Positions 43,927 to 53,532 are shown, counted from the stretch's first letter. The stretch is 64,000 nucleotides of DNA from Deinococcus depolymerans (GCF_039522025.1 NZ_BAAADB010000003.1:62001-126000); one strand, 5' to 3'. Program-made: numbers and translations. Notes: generated by a model not told the origin, from the letters alone.

Positions 43927-44856
43927 TTACTCGTACCCGAGTTCGCGCAGGGCTTCCTCGTCCTCGCGCCAGTTGTTGATCACGATGACTTCCAGGCCCA
44001 GGTACACCTTGCGGCTCAGGAACACTTCCAGCTGCTTGCGGGCGGCCTGACCGATCTCGCGCAGCTGCTTGCCGCCCGCGCCGATGACCATGCCCTTGTG
44101 GGCGTTCTTCTCGACGACGATCTCGCCCTCGATGCGTTGCAGGCCGTCCTGCCGCTCGGTCCAGGAGTTCACGCGGGTCGCGACGGCGTACGGCAGTTCG
44201 TCGCGCAGTTTCTTCATGGCTTCCTCGCGGATGATCTCGGCCGCCCACTGCTCGCGCGTCTGGTCGCTGGCGGCGCCCTGCGGGAAGAAGAACGGGTTCT
44301 CCGGCAGGGCGTCCAGCAGCTGCTCGCGCAGGGTGGCCACGGCGGCCGGGTTGTTCTGCGCGCTCAGCATGGTCTCGCTGATGTCGTGCTCGCGGCCCTC
44401 GAGGAGTGCGCGGTACAGTTTCATGGCCTCGTCCGGGTACTTGGCGGCGTCGGTCTTGTTGCCGACCAGGAACAGCGGCTTGGGCAGGTCGCGGACCTGG
44501 CGGGCGACCAGCTGGTCCTCGTCGGTGGGCGGGTGGCGCAGGTCCACGACCCACACGACGGCGTCCACGTCGGCCAGGGCGCTGTGCACCTCGTGGTTCA
44601 TGTACTTGCCCAGGGCGTCCTTGGGTTTGTGCAGGCCCGGCGTGTCCACGAACACGATCTGGCGGTCACTGGTGGTGTGGATGCCGCGCACGCCCCGGCG
44701 GGTGGTCTGGGGGCGGGGGCTGGTGGGGGCGACCTTGGTGCCCAGGAAGCTGTTCAGCAGGGTGCTCTTGCCCACGTTGGGCTTGCCGATAATGGCAATG
44801 AAGCCCGAGTGGGTCTGCTGGTCTCCGGTGGAGGAAAAATCCGTCATCGTTTCCAT
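43927..44856 (-). CDS. era: GTPase Era
   Basis: A 309-residue ribosome-associated GTPase with a KH domain, needed for 30S assembly. Sequence motifs: [13 protein letters not shown] (P-loop), [13 protein letters not shown] and the C-terminal KH loop [23 protein letters not shown] 44856 (METMTDFS) is used; ATG 44847 with GGAA just upstream is a close alternative. Confidence 0.94.
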   Translation of the reverse strand: METMTDFSSTGDQQTHSGFIAIIGKPNVGKSTLLNSFLGTKVAPTSPRPQTTRRGVRGIHTTSDRQIVFVDTPGLHKPKDALGKYMNHEVHSALADVDAVVWVVDLRHPPTDEDQLVARQVRDLPKPLFLVGNKTDAAKYPDEAMKLYRALLEGREHDISETMLSAQNNPAAVATLREQLLDALPENPFFFPQGAASDQTREQWAAEIIREEAMKKLRDELPYAVATRVNSWTERQDGLQRIEGEIVVEKNAHKGMVIGAGGKQLREIGQAARKQLEVFLSRKVYLGLEVIVINNWREDEEALRELGYE

Positions 44857-44952
44857 TCTCTCATGCCGCGCGCTCCGCAAAGGTGCCGGGGCCGGGGCAG
44901 GCTCCTCTCCCGGTCCGGGCGGCCCTGCCAGTCCGTCGCTCCGGGACCGGGT

Positions 44953-45780
44953 TCAGTGGCGGCGGGCCTGCACGCGCGCGATCAGGCGGGTCATGACGGC
45001 GCGGGGCAGCAGGCGGGGCAGCAGCGTCTGCACGCGGTTCAACCGGCCTGCCACGACCACCCGCTGTCCGCGCAGCATGCCCTGCACGCCCAGGCGGGCC
45101 ACCTCGTCGGCACTCAGGATGGTCAGGCGGGCCGGTCCGCTCAGCAGGTCGCTCTCGTGCAGCTGGCTGACTGCCTGGAATCCGGTCTGCACGGGGCCCG
45201 GGCACAGCGCCGTGACGGACACGCCGCTGCCCGTGACCTCCTCGGCGACGGCCTCGCTGAAGCTCAGGACGTACGCCTTGGTGGCGTAGTACACGGCCAT
45301 CATCGGGCCCGGCTGGAAGGCGGCGGTGCTGGCGACGTTCAGCACGCGGCCGCGCCCGCGCGCCAGCATGTCCGGCAGGAACGCGCGGGTCAGGGCGGTC
45401 AGGGCGCTGACGTTCACGGCGATCATGCGGTCGATCTCGGCGGGCGGCTGGGTGCGGAACTCGCCGTAACTGCCCAGCCCGGCGTTGTTCACCAGGATGT
45501 CCACGTTCAGGCCGCGCGCCTGCACGGCGGCGTGCAGGTCGGCGGCCGCGCCGGGGCGGTTCAGGTCGGCGGGCAGCACGTGGACCTGAACGTGGCAGCG
45601 CCCGCGGAGTTCGGCGGCCAGGGCGCTGAGGCGGGCCTCGTTGCGGGCGACCAGGATCAGGTCCGCGCCGTGAGCGGCGAGCCGCCGCGCGAGGCTCTCG
45701 CCGATGCCGCTGCTGGCGCCGGTGATCAGGGCGGTCGAGGTGCGCACGTTCAGGGGACGGGAGGCGTCGGGATGGGTCAT
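44953..45780 (-). CDS. short-chain dehydrogenase/reductase
   Basis: A 275-residue SDR with TGASSGIG (nucleotide binding), NNAG, Ser in LNVASTAAF and catalytic YYATK. Classical length. CATGCT lies 7 nt before ATG 45780. The substrate is unknown. It follows era by 96 bp, a gap with no recognisable feature. Confidence 0.88.
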   Translation of the reverse strand: MTHPDASRPLNVRTSTALITGASSGIGESLARRLAAHGADLILVARNEARLSALAAELRGRCHVQVHVLPADLNRPGAAADLHAAVQARGLNVDILVNNAGLGSYGEFRTQPPAEIDRMIAVNVSALTALTRAFLPDMLARGRGRVLNVASTAAFQPGPMMAVYYATKAYVLSFSEAVAEEVTGSGVSVTALCPGPVQTGFQAVSQLHESDLLSGPARLTILSADEVARLGVQGMLRGQRVVVAGRLNRVQTLLPRLLPRAVMTRLIARVQARRH

Positions 45781-45907
45781 GCGGTCCAGCATGACCCGGC
45801 GGCCCCCACATGGTGCGCCCCCCGACCGCCCTGCATGAAGACTCGGTGAAGTGAACGGGCGGTCAGTGGCACGCAACTTCCCTGCGCCGCCCCCCGTACT
45901 GAGGAGC

Positions 45908-46510
45908 ATGAGAAACCCCGTCACCGGACCACAGGTCAGCGTGCAGGACATGTTCGCGCAGAGCACCGCCGTCCTCACGCAGCCCAGCCCCGTCACCTTC
46001 GAGCGCTACGAACGCCGCGGCGGCCTGCAGAGCGCCCTGACCTACGTGATGCTGGCCGCCGTCGTCTCGGCTGTCATTGCCGCCGTGTTCTCGTTCCTGC
46101 ACAGCGACGTCACCTTCTTCGGGCAGCTGTTCAGCCGCCTGATCGGCGTGCCGGTCGGGTTCCTGATGTTCACGGGCGCGGTGTACCTGATCGGCCGCAC
46201 CCTGTTCAGGGGCACCGGCACGTACCCGGAGGTGGCGTACACCTTCGCGCTGTTCTACGTGCCGATCAGCATCGTCATGACCCTGATCGGCGTCATCCCG
46301 ATTCTCGGCTGGCTGGTCAGCCTCGCCCTGAGCCTCGTGCTGGTGTACTTCGGGTTCCTGGCCGTGCAGAGCAGCATGAACCTGCGCGACCAGACCCAGG
46401 CCGCCGTCACCCTGGTCCTCGCGTGGATCGCGCAGGCGGTCGTGGGCCTGATCGTGGCGGGCGTCGTGGGCGGCCTGTTCGCGGTGGGCCGCGCCGTCAC
46501 GGGCAGCTGA
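45908..46510 (+). CDS. Yip1-domain-like membrane protein
   Basis: A 200-residue membrane protein with about five helices ([94 protein letters not shown]). The spacing resembles Yip1/DUF1282 proteins. Function in bacteria is unknown. Confidence 0.78.
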   Translation: MRNPVTGPQVSVQDMFAQSTAVLTQPSPVTFERYERRGGLQSALTYVMLAAVVSAVIAAVFSFLHSDVTFFGQLFSRLIGVPVGFLMFTGAVYLIGRTLFRGTGTYPEVAYTFALFYVPISIVMTLIGVIPILGWLVSLALSLVLVYFGFLAVQSSMNLRDQTQAAVTLVLAWIAQAVVGLIVAGVVGGLFAVGRAVTGS

Positions 46511-46525
46511 GCCGGACCTGACCAC

Positions 46526-46564
46526 GGGGGCGGGGCCGGCGCACCGATGACCGGCCCCGCCCCC
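46526..46564. terminator. bidirectional stem-loop after Yip1-like gene
   Basis: GGGGGCGGGGCCGG and CCGGCCCCGCCCCC form a perfect 14-bp stem, between two convergent genes. Confidence 0.65.
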
Positions 46565-46582
46565 GTCTGCCCGCCGGACGTC

Positions 46583-47407
46583 CTACTGGTCGCCGTACAC
46601 GTGCACCGCCACGTCCATGCGGCCCTGCCCGCCGCCGTAGTACGTGCCGCGCACCGGGGACACGTCGCTGTACTCGCGGCCGTGCCCGATCTTCACGTGC
46701 TTCTCGCGTGCCACGCAGTTGTTCGTGGGATCGAAGCCCAGCCACCCGTACCCCGGAATGAAACACTCCACCCAGGCGTGTGTGGCCTCCGCACCGACCA
46801 TCTCGCCGCCACTGTACAGGTAGCCGCTCACGTACCGCGCCGGGATGCCCAGCTGCCGCGTGACGCCCAGCATGGCGTGAGTGAAGTCCTGGCACACGCC
46901 GCGCTGGTGCGTGGCGAACTCGGCCAGCGGCGTACTGACGGTCGTGGCCTGCGTGTCGTACGTGAACTGCCGGTACAGCTGCGAATTCAGGTCCGACAGG
47001 AACGACGGCAGGTCGTCCCCGCCGGCCGGGCGGGTCACGCCGAACAGTTCCGGCCACGCCCCCCCCGGCACGCGCGGACTGGCCACCAGGAACTCGGTGT
47101 GCCGCGCCCGTTCGGCCCACAGCGTTCCGAACGGCACGGGCGCCGGGTCCGGGACCGGGTGCGTGTCCACGAGTGCCTGCGCCTCGATCAGCAGGTGGGT
47201 GTGCGGGTCGTGCACATGCACGTGATGAACGATCGCCCCGAAGTAGTCCTTGTGGGACGTGATCTCGGCGTCCGGCGCGACGTGCAGGTGAAAGGACCGC
47301 ACGGTCTGCCGCGCCTCCTGACTGGGGTGCAGCCGCACCTGATTGAACGAATCCCAGGCGGGTTTGGGATAGCGGTACTCGGTGGCGTGCCGGATCTCGC
47401 AGCGCAT
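46583..47407 (-). CDS. transglutaminase-like cysteine protease (alpha-E/ATP-grasp cluster)
   Basis: A 274-residue papain-like transglutaminase. The triad is seen as Cys in RGVCQDFTHAM (about 169), His in ATHAWVECF (about 209) and Asp in FDPTNN (about 227), after an N-terminal beta domain. In many bacteria this enzyme is encoded with a circularly permuted ATP-grasp protein and an alpha-E protein, a predicted peptide/amide-bond-forming system. Here it is the third gene, separated from the alpha-E gene by element F. AGGA lies upstream of ATG 47407. Confidence 0.92.
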   Translation of the reverse strand: MRCEIRHATEYRYPKPAWDSFNQVRLHPSQEARQTVRSFHLHVAPDAEITSHKDYFGAIVHHVHVHDPHTHLLIEAQALVDTHPVPDPAPVPFGTLWAERARHTEFLVASPRVPGGAWPELFGVTRPAGGDDLPSFLSDLNSQLYRQFTYDTQATTVSTPLAEFATHQRGVCQDFTHAMLGVTRQLGIPARYVSGYLYSGGEMVGAEATHAWVECFIPGYGWLGFDPTNNCVAREKHVKIGHGREYSDVSPVRGTYYGGGQGRMDVAVHVYGDQ

Positions 47408-47480
47408 CAGTCCTGTCCTTTCGCGGGAGCCTGTCCTGTCGCGCCGGGGACGGGTGTGGTGGCGCGTGCCGAAGCGTTCA

Positions 47481-47741
47481 TGCGGACTCCGACTGAATGG
47501 GTTGCCAAACCCGCCGGGTCCGAGCGGATGTGATACGGACTCCGATTGAATGGCTTGCAAAGCCGTTCCATTCGAGCGAAGCGAGGAGGAGCTGGGCGGG
47601 TTCCGGACGTGGCGTCGACAGCTCGGTGGTGGTCCGATCTGTGAACGAAACAAACGGCAGTCCGTATCAGGAGGGTTCCGGGCGTGGCGTCGGCAACCCG
47701 GTGTGGTTCCGGGGTGTCAACGGAACAGACGGCAGTCCGTC
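47481..47741 (+). mobile_element. MITE-like element, copy F1 (host of nested copy F2)
   Basis: The outer element is split by F2. Left end TGCGGACTCCGACTGAATGG, right end GGCAGTCCGTC. TCA lies on both sides (47478-47480 and 47742-47744). The right one is the stop codon (TGA, minus) of the alpha-E gene. The terminal hairpin has GGGTT/AACCC where others have GGGCT/AGCCC, a compensated pair. Confidence 0.85.
47534..47666 (+). mobile_element. MITE-like element, copy F2 (nested in F1)
   Basis: 133 bp, short subtype. TIRs TACGGACTCCG and CGGCAGTCCGTA. Flanks are TGA (47531-47533) and TCA (47667-47669), not a direct repeat, so either the duplication mutated or the end was exchanged. It interrupts F1 after GAGCGGATG. 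Confidence 0.85.
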
Positions 47742-48707
47742 TCATTCCTGCCGGAAGTACGCCGCGTCGATCGCGGCGCCCACACGGTTGATCTCGACCA
47801 GCAGGTCCGGCAGCGTCGGGCCCGGCGCGCCCAGCACGTCGTCCACACGCGCGTACTGCAGGCGCGCCACCAGCCAGCGCGACAGCCGCAGGATCTCCGG
47901 GTGGGCGTCCGGGTGGCGGCGGTCGATCTGCGCCAGGGCGTCGTGAAGGTTCTCGGCGCTGTAGCGCACGCTGCGCGGAAAGAACTCGTCGAACAGCAGG
48001 AACCCCGCCACGCCGCGCGGGTCGATGCCACTGTGAACGCTCTTGCGGTACGCCTCGAAGGCACTCGCGCCCTTCAGGACGCTCACCCAGCGCTGCTCCT
48101 GCAGCGCCCGCCACGTCGGGTCCGCCGGGCCGCCCGCCGCCGCCGGGTCCTCCGGGCTGTCCAGCCGTGCCTGCAGGACCCGCACGGTGTTGTCCGCCCG
48201 TTCGAGCATCTGCCCGGACCGCAGGAACGACCAGCCCTCGTCGCGCGGCAGGGTCGCGAACGCGATCCCGAAGAAGAACTGCGACGCCTCGCGCGCCGCC
48301 ACGCAGTACTCGTACAGGCCGTCGCGGTCCATCACGCCGCCCGTCTCGAAGCACAGGTTCAGGTACGAGCGGTTCAGCGCTTCCCACATCTCGCTGGGAA
48401 TGCGGTCACGCAGCCCGCGTGCGTTCTGCCGGGCGCGCGCGAGGCTGCTGGCAATGCTGGACGGGTTGTCCTGATCGAACGCCAGCCACGCGGTGGCGCT
48501 GCGGGTATCCACCCGCCCGTACCGCTTGATGACCGGACCCTCGCCGCCCGTGAGTTCCAGCAGGGGCCGCCAGTGTTCCCTGACCCGACCGGCGGATTCC
48601 AGCGTGGCGTAGTAGTTGACGTTCAGCAGCCGCGCGGTGTTCTCGGCGCGTTCCATGTACCGCCCGATCCAGTACAGGTTCTCGGCCAGTCGTGACAGCA
48701 GCAGCAT
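47742..48707 (-). CDS. alpha-E domain protein
   Basis: A 321-residue all-alpha protein starting MLLLSRLAENLYWIGRYMER, the hallmark of the alpha-E family. Typically located with a circularly permuted ATP-grasp gene and a transglutaminase; proposed role in a ligase complex. Its ATG overlaps the stop of the ATP-grasp gene (ATGA). The stop codon TGA is also the flank of element F1. Confidence 0.92.
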   Translation of the reverse strand: MLLLSRLAENLYWIGRYMERAENTARLLNVNYYATLESAGRVREHWRPLLELTGGEGPVIKRYGRVDTRSATAWLAFDQDNPSSIASSLARARQNARGLRDRIPSEMWEALNRSYLNLCFETGGVMDRDGLYEYCVAAREASQFFFGIAFATLPRDEGWSFLRSGQMLERADNTVRVLQARLDSPEDPAAAGGPADPTWRALQEQRWVSVLKGASAFEAYRKSVHSGIDPRGVAGFLLFDEFFPRSVRYSAENLHDALAQIDRRHPDAHPEILRLSRWLVARLQYARVDDVLGAPGPTLPDLLVEINRVGAAIDAAYFRQE

Positions 48708-50314
48708 CAGGTCTCCTCTCCGGGCTGGCCGGTGCCCAGTTCCGTCTTCTCCAGCTGCTGGTACGAGTGCGCGCCGCCCCGCGACTGCGCCTGTGTCTGC
48801 CCCTGGCCCTGCGACTGGCCCTGTGTCTGGCCCGGCACGGGATCGCCATGCAGGTGCTGCGTCATGCCCTGCGCCGGCCCCGGCCCGTCATGATCGAGCA
48901 CCCAGGTGTCCTTGCTGCCGCCTCCCTGCGAACTGTTCACGACCAGACTCCCGCGCGTCAGGGCCACCCGCGTCAGGCCGCCCGGCACGATCGTCACGTC
49001 CCGCCCGAACAGCACGTACGGCCGCAGGTCGATGTGCGCCCCCTCGAAGGTCCCGGTGTCCGGGTACAGCGTCGGGTGGCGCGACAGGCCCACCACCGGC
49101 TGCGCGATGAACTCGCGCGGATTGGCCCGCACCCGCTCCAGGTACGCGGCCGTCTCGTCGCGCGTGGCGGCCGGACCGATCAGCATGCCGTAGCCGCCCG
49201 CCTCTCCGACCGCCTTGAACACCAGGTCCCCGGCGTTCGCCAGCATGTGCTCCAGGTGATCGGCATTCCAGCCCAGGTACGTGGGGACGTTGTTCAGCAG
49301 CGGCGCCTCGCCCAGGTAGTAGCGGATCATGTCCGGCACGTAGGCGTACACGGCCTTGTCGTCCGCGACGCCCGTTCCGACCGCGTTCGCGATCGCCACG
49401 CGCCCCTGCCGGTAGACCTCCATCAGGCCCGACACGCCCAGCGAACTGTCCCGCCGGAACGCCAGCGGGTCCAGGAAGTCGTCGTCGATGCGGCGGTAGA
49501 TCACGTCCACCTGCCGGCGCCCGCCCGTGGTGCGCATCCAGACCCGCCCGGCGTCCACGAACAGGTCGCGGCCCTCCACGAGTTCCACGCCCATCTGCTG
49601 CGCGAGGTACGCGTGCTCGAAGTACGCGCTGTTGTACATGCCGGGCGTGAGCACCACCACCGTCCCGCCCGGCTTGGGACTGACGGCCTGCAGGTTCGCC
49701 AGCAGCGCCGTCGCGTACTGCTGCACCGGCCGGACGCCCTGACCCTCAAACATGCCGGGGTAGATGCGGGTCATGGCCTGCCGGTTGGCCAGCAGGTACG
49801 ACACGCCGCTCGGGGAACGCAGGTTGTCCTCCAGGACCAGGTACTCGCCGCGCTCGTCGCGGATCAGGTCGGTGCCCACCACGTGAATGAACACCCCGCC
49901 CGGCGGCGTGACCCCGTGCACCTCGCGCCGGAAGTGCGAGGACGTGAACACCAGTTCCGCCGGGATCACCCCGTCCGCCAGGATCTGCGCGCCGCTGTAG
50001 ATGTCGGTCAGGAAGGCGTTCAGCGCCCGGACCCGCTGCGTGAGGCCCGCCTCGACGTGCGCCCACTCGGACGCCGGGATGACGCGCGGCACCGGATCGA
50101 AGGGGAAGGTCCGCTCGGTGCCCTGCGCGTCCCCGTACACCGTGAACGTGATGCCCTGATTCCGGAACGCGGCGTCCAGCAGGTGACGGCGCCGCTCGAA
50201 TTCCGCCACGCCCAGCTGCTCGAGGTACGCCCGCACCCCCTCGTAATGCGGCCGGACCTGCCCGGACGCGCTGAACATCTCATCGAAGAACCTGCTGCCC
50301 GGATCGTACTTCAT
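48707..50314 (-). CDS. circularly permuted ATP-grasp protein
   Basis: A 535-residue CP-ATP-grasp (type 2) protein. Typical blocks: SRFFDEMFSASGQVRPHYEG, LVLEDNLRSPSGVSYLLANR and TPGMYNSAYFEHAYLAQQMG. The C-terminal 60 residues are low-complexity Gln/Gly (PGQTQGQSQGQGQTQAQ), unlike typical homologs. Predicted to activate a carboxylate with ATP for peptide/amide bond formation with the alpha-E and transglutaminase partners. First gene of the cluster. Confidence 0.92.
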   Translation of the reverse strand: MKYDPGSRFFDEMFSASGQVRPHYEGVRAYLEQLGVAEFERRRHLLDAAFRNQGITFTVYGDAQGTERTFPFDPVPRVIPASEWAHVEAGLTQRVRALNAFLTDIYSGAQILADGVIPAELVFTSSHFRREVHGVTPPGGVFIHVVGTDLIRDERGEYLVLEDNLRSPSGVSYLLANRQAMTRIYPGMFEGQGVRPVQQYATALLANLQAVSPKPGGTVVVLTPGMYNSAYFEHAYLAQQMGVELVEGRDLFVDAGRVWMRTTGGRRQVDVIYRRIDDDFLDPLAFRRDSSLGVSGLMEVYRQGRVAIANAVGTGVADDKAVYAYVPDMIRYYLGEAPLLNNVPTYLGWNADHLEHMLANAGDLVFKAVGEAGGYGMLIGPAATRDETAAYLERVRANPREFIAQPVVGLSRHPTLYPDTGTFEGAHIDLRPYVLFGRDVTIVPGGLTRVALTRGSLVVNSSQGGGSKDTWVLDHDGPGPAQGMTQHLHGDPVPGQTQGQSQGQGQTQAQSRGGAHSYQQLEKTELGTGQPGEET

Positions 50315-50482
50315 GCCATCCAACCCCCTGCATCCCGCGCAATGCAACAAGATACGGGTTTCGCCGACCCCGCCCCGGCAGGCCCCGCAGACAGCCAACG
50401 CCGCGGCAAGGGACGATGAAGACCCGCCTGTCCGCCCGGCGCCGCCCGCCCACGCTTCCTGCCACCGACTACACTGCCTGCC

Positions 50483-50803
50483 ATGACCAGCAACGCCGGC
50501 ACCCCCATCACCCCCGACGACCGCGCCCGCCTGGACCCGGTGTTCATGCAGGTCGTGCTTGACGCGCAGGCGCAGGCGCAGCAGACCCAGCCCGCCCAGC
50601 CCGGCACGCTGGCCGCCATGTTCCACCGCGAGACCGTCACCGACGCCCTGCAGGGCTGCGCCATGCTGATCGCCGGCTGGAACCAGGGCCGCGTGGACGA
50701 GGCCGGCCTGACCCGCGCCGCCAAGGCCCTGCGCGCCCTGAACCTCACGGACCTCGCCGGACGCCTGGAGAACCTCCGGCACATCGCCGCCCCGCAGGAC
50801 TGA
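50483..50803 (+). CDS. hypothetical protein, 106 residues
   Basis: A small soluble protein with a Gln-rich stretch (DAQAQAQQTQPAQPG) and a helical C-terminal half (CAMLIAGWNQGRVDEAGLTR). I do not recognise a family. TACACT (50470-50475) ends 7 nt before the ATG, supporting expression. Divergent from the ATP-grasp gene. Confidence 0.65.
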   Translation: MTSNAGTPITPDDRARLDPVFMQVVLDAQAQAQQTQPAQPGTLAAMFHRETVTDALQGCAMLIAGWNQGRVDEAGLTRAAKALRALNLTDLAGRLENLRHIAAPQD

Positions 50804-50919
50804 ACGCCGCTGAGAGCCGGACGCCGGTCCTGTGCCCTCCCACGGGCCTGGACAGGTTTCTGTCACTGCCCTAGACCGCCGCGCCGCCCCCCGGTCCACG
50901 GCGGGCCTACACTTCCCCC

Positions 50920-50970
50920 ATGACCCCGCGCGCCGCTTTCTTTTATTGGTTCGGTACCCACCGGGCCTAG
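50920..50970 (+). CDS. aromatic leader peptide of the DAHP synthase attenuator
   Basis: A 16-residue ORF, MTPRAAFFYWFGTHRA, with five consecutive aromatic codons (Phe-Phe-Tyr-Trp-Phe). TTT and TAT are rare in this GC-rich genome. TACACT (50908-50913) ends 6 nt upstream of the ATG, so it is probably leaderless. Its stop overlaps the region that forms the antiterminator arm. Confidence 0.85.
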   Translation: MTPRAAFFYWFGTHRA

Positions 50971-51025
50971 CAGCGCTGCACCCCGCCGCCCGGTGAGCCC
51001 CCAGAGGCCACCGGGCCTTTTCTTT
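50959..51025 (+). promoter_or_regulatory. transcription attenuator upstream of DAHP synthase gene
   Basis: CACCGGGC (50959-50966, inside the leader ORF) and a second copy of CACCGGGC (51009-51016) compete for GCCCGGTG (50988-50995). The second pairing, followed by CTTTTCTTT, is a Rho-independent terminator; the first is the antiterminator. A ribosome stalled on the aromatic codons leaves 50959-50966 free, favouring readthrough; one that finishes the leader masks it, favouring termination. Confidence 0.85.
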
Positions 51026-51047
51026 CCCCCCACCCCCGAGGACCCCC

Positions 51048-52151
51048 ATGACGCACCCCGACCCCATCATCGAAGCCGGCCGCACCGAGAACCTGAACGT
51101 CAGCGGCTTCACGCCCCTGATCACCCCCCGCGCCCTGAAGGCCCGCTGGCCCCTGACCCCGCAGGCCGAGGCGACCGTCCTCGCCGGCCGGCAGGCCGCG
51201 CAGGACATCCTGCACGGCCGCGACGACCGCCTGCTGGTCGTGGTCGGCCCCTGCTCCATCCACGACCACGAGCAGGCACTCGAGTACGCCCGCCGCCTCG
51301 CCGCGCTGCGTGAACGCGTGAAGGACCGCCTCGAGGTGCACATGCGGGTGTACGTCGACAAACCCCGCACCACCGTCGGCTGGCGCGGCTACCTGCTCGA
51401 CCCGGACATGAACGGCACGAACGACATCAACAAGGGACTCGAACTGACCCGCAAACTCATGGTGCAGGTCAGCGAACTGGGCCTGCCGGTCGCCACGGAA
51501 CTCCTGGACCCCTTCGCGCCGCAGTACGTGTTCGACGCGGTCGCCTGGGCCTGCCTGGGCGCGCGCACCACCGAAAGCCAGACGCACCGGGTCATGAGCA
51601 GCGCCGTGTCCGCCCCGATGGGCTTCAAGAACGGCACGGGCGGCGGCATCAAACTCGCCGTGGACGCCATCGTGGCCGCCGCAGCCCCGCACGCCTTCTT
51701 CACCGTCGATGACGACGGGCAGGCCTGCATCGTCCACACGCTCGGCAACCCCGACGGGCACGTCATCCTGCGCGGCGGCCGCGGCGGCCCCAACTACGCC
51801 CCGCAGTTCGTGAAGGAGGCCGCCAGTCTCATGACCGCCGCGGGCCTGACCCCGGCCGTGATGGTGGACTGCTCGCACGCCAACAGCGGCAGCGACCACA
51901 CCCGCCAGAGCCTCGTGTGGCGCGACGTGCTGCACCAGCGCGCCGCCGGGCAGAGTGCCGTGCGCGGCCTGATGATCGAGAGCAACCTCCGCCCCGGCAA
52001 ACAGGGCATCCCCAAGGACCTGGGCACCCTGGTGCCCGGCCTGAGCGTCACGGACGCCTGCGTCGGCTGGGACGAGACCGAGGCCCTGCTGCTCGAGGCG
52101 CACGCCGCGCTGGGCCAGCAGGCGGCGGGCCGCGAGACCGTCAGCGGCTGA
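51048..52151 (+). CDS. 3-deoxy-7-phosphoheptulonate (DAHP) synthase, class I
   Basis: A 367-residue enzyme making DAHP from phosphoenolpyruvate and erythrose 4-phosphate, the first step to Phe, Tyr and Trp. Motifs: [45 protein letters not shown], with the metal-ligand Cys and His residues. It matches the AroG/F/H type. GAGG upstream of the ATG. Controlled by the leader/attenuator 5' of the gene. The gene end overlaps the next (convergent) gene by 11 bp. Confidence 0.95.
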   Translation: MTHPDPIIEAGRTENLNVSGFTPLITPRALKARWPLTPQAEATVLAGRQAAQDILHGRDDRLLVVVGPCSIHDHEQALEYARRLAALRERVKDRLEVHMRVYVDKPRTTVGWRGYLLDPDMNGTNDINKGLELTRKLMVQVSELGLPVATELLDPFAPQYVFDAVAWACLGARTTESQTHRVMSSAVSAPMGFKNGTGGGIKLAVDAIVAAAAPHAFFTVDDDGQACIVHTLGNPDGHVILRGGRGGPNYAPQFVKEAASLMTAAGLTPAVMVDCSHANSGSDHTRQSLVWRDVLHQRAAGQSAVRGLMIESNLRPGKQGIPKDLGTLVPGLSVTDACVGWDETEALLLEAHAALGQQAAGRETVSG

Positions 52152-53181
52152 GGTTCAGATCCGGCCAGGGAATGTCCGGCGTGCCCTTCGTCCAGGTTGA
52201 ACGCCCGTCCTGAAAGTAGGTCAGGTTGGGGGTGTTCCCGTCCCTGGCCGGGTGCCGTTGACGGTCGGCGGGCATCACCGAGTACAGGTACGCCACGTCC
52301 ATCTCCTGCCCGTCCTCCCGCCAGATCACGCTCCGCTGCTTCCCTCCCGGCCGCGTGTAGTCCAGGCCGTACACGGCCAGGGGTGTCCACTCGTTCATGG
52401 GCAGCGTCCGGGCCGAGCGGTGATGGTCACTCCGGATGTCCCGGACGGTCCAGGAGGTGCGGCCCCAGCTGGCCTGCACCCAGTCGAGGTTCTGCCGGGG
52501 CGGCAGCCCTGCCAGGCAGGTGGGCGATTCGCGGGAGGGGTTCCTCTCGGCGGGCCAGCGGAGGGCCGCGAACAGCGCCAGTCCGTCGCCGTGACACAGG
52601 CTGGCGTCCCAGGGGCTGCTCCCCAGCACGGCCCGCGCGAGCCGTACCCGGTTCGGGCCGTCGCCCGGCGCGGGAACCAGCCGGTGGGCGGACAAGGAAG
52701 AGCGCCCCTGCGTCTGCGTCAGCGGCGTCAGGGCCACGTACACCCACTCGGTGCGCGGGGGGACCCGCAGCGTGGCCGCCAGCATCTGACCACGGGGGGC
52801 GTCCGGGGTGGCGAGCACGTCTCGCAGGTCGTCGCTGCTCAGTTCCTGCGACCAGTTCCAGCTGGCCTCGCGCACGCCGGGCAGCGGGAGGGGCACGTGG
52901 GTCCAGACCCACCAGCCTCCGCCCCCGATCACCAGGGTGGCCAGCACGGTCCAGCCCAGCGCGGTGGTGAACACGTGCCCCAGCAGGGCGCGGTTGGTGC
53001 GCGCCGGGTGGCCCATGGCGGTCACGGCCAGATGCTCGGCCTCCTCGCGGCTGAAGCCCTCGGCTTCCAGTTGCCGCACCCGGTCGAGGAGGTGGGTGCG
53101 GAGTTCGGCGGCGACCTCCAGGCGTTCGTGGCGGGGCAGGCCGGTGGTGGCGCGGCGGATGTAACGGGAGACGCGGCTCAC
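52141..53181 (-). CDS. HAAS-like N-terminal, single-TM protein paired with PadR
   Basis: A 346-residue protein. The N-terminal roughly 60 residues ([20 protein letters not shown], then [17 protein letters not shown]) resemble the HAAS/DUF1700-type helical module that is often encoded next to PadR regulators. A single membrane helix ([20 protein letters not shown]) follows, then a roughly 240-residue presumably extracellular domain with no recognised motif. The GTG start at 53181 overlaps the padR stop (GTGA). The 3' end overlaps the DAHP synthase gene by 11 bp. Confidence 0.8.
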   Translation of the reverse strand: MSRVSRYIRRATTGLPRHERLEVAAELRTHLLDRVRQLEAEGFSREEAEHLAVTAMGHPARTNRALLGHVFTTALGWTVLATLVIGGGGWWVWTHVPLPLPGVREASWNWSQELSSDDLRDVLATPDAPRGQMLAATLRVPPRTEWVYVALTPLTQTQGRSSLSAHRLVPAPGDGPNRVRLARAVLGSSPWDASLCHGDGLALFAALRWPAERNPSRESPTCLAGLPPRQNLDWVQASWGRTSWTVRDIRSDHHRSARTLPMNEWTPLAVYGLDYTRPGGKQRSVIWREDGQEMDVAYLYSVMPADRQRHPARDGNTPNLTYFQDGRSTWTKGTPDIPWPDLNLSR

Positions 53182-53513
53182 GCGAGTTCCGTTCGCCGGC
53201 TGATCAGGGCGTTCACGGCTGCCTGGAGTGTCTGCCACTCGCCGCGCCGCCGTTCCAGTTCCTGACCGCCACTGTCGGTCAGGGTGTACACCTTGCGGGG
53301 ACTGCCGCCGCCGGGGGTGGGGTGCCACTGGCCCTCGATGAGTCCGGCGCGACTGAGGCGCAGCAGGGCGGGGTAGAGGGTGCCCTCGCTGAGTTCAAAC
53401 AGGCCGCCGCTGCGGGTGCCGATGTGCTGCGCGAGTTCCAGCCCGTAGCGGGGCTGCTCCTGAAGGGCGGCGAGGATGACGAGGTCGATGGTGCCGGATT
53501 TGAGTGGGTTCAA
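53178..53513 (-). CDS. PadR-family transcriptional regulator
   Basis: A 111-residue winged-helix repressor. NPLKSGTIDLVILAALQEQP, then RYGLELAQHIG and SEGTLYPALLRLSRAGLIEG is the classic PadR pattern. The TTG start at 53513 is chosen because GGAGG lies 6 nt upstream and PadR proteins begin exactly here; a TTG 33 bp earlier has no RBS. Probably autoregulated together with the HAAS-like partner. Confidence 0.92.
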   Translation of the reverse strand: MNPLKSGTIDLVILAALQEQPRYGLELAQHIGTRSGGLFELSEGTLYPALLRLSRAGLIEGQWHPTPGGGSPRKVYTLTDSGGQELERRRGEWQTLQAAVNALISRRTELA

Positions 53514-53532
53514 GGAGGACCTCCGGAGCAAT

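Noticed and set aside
48730..48850. Repeated CTGTGTCTGCCCCTGGCC-like tract considered as a non-coding repeat
   Set aside because: It is in frame within the ATP-grasp gene and encodes the Gln/Gly-rich C-terminal tail.
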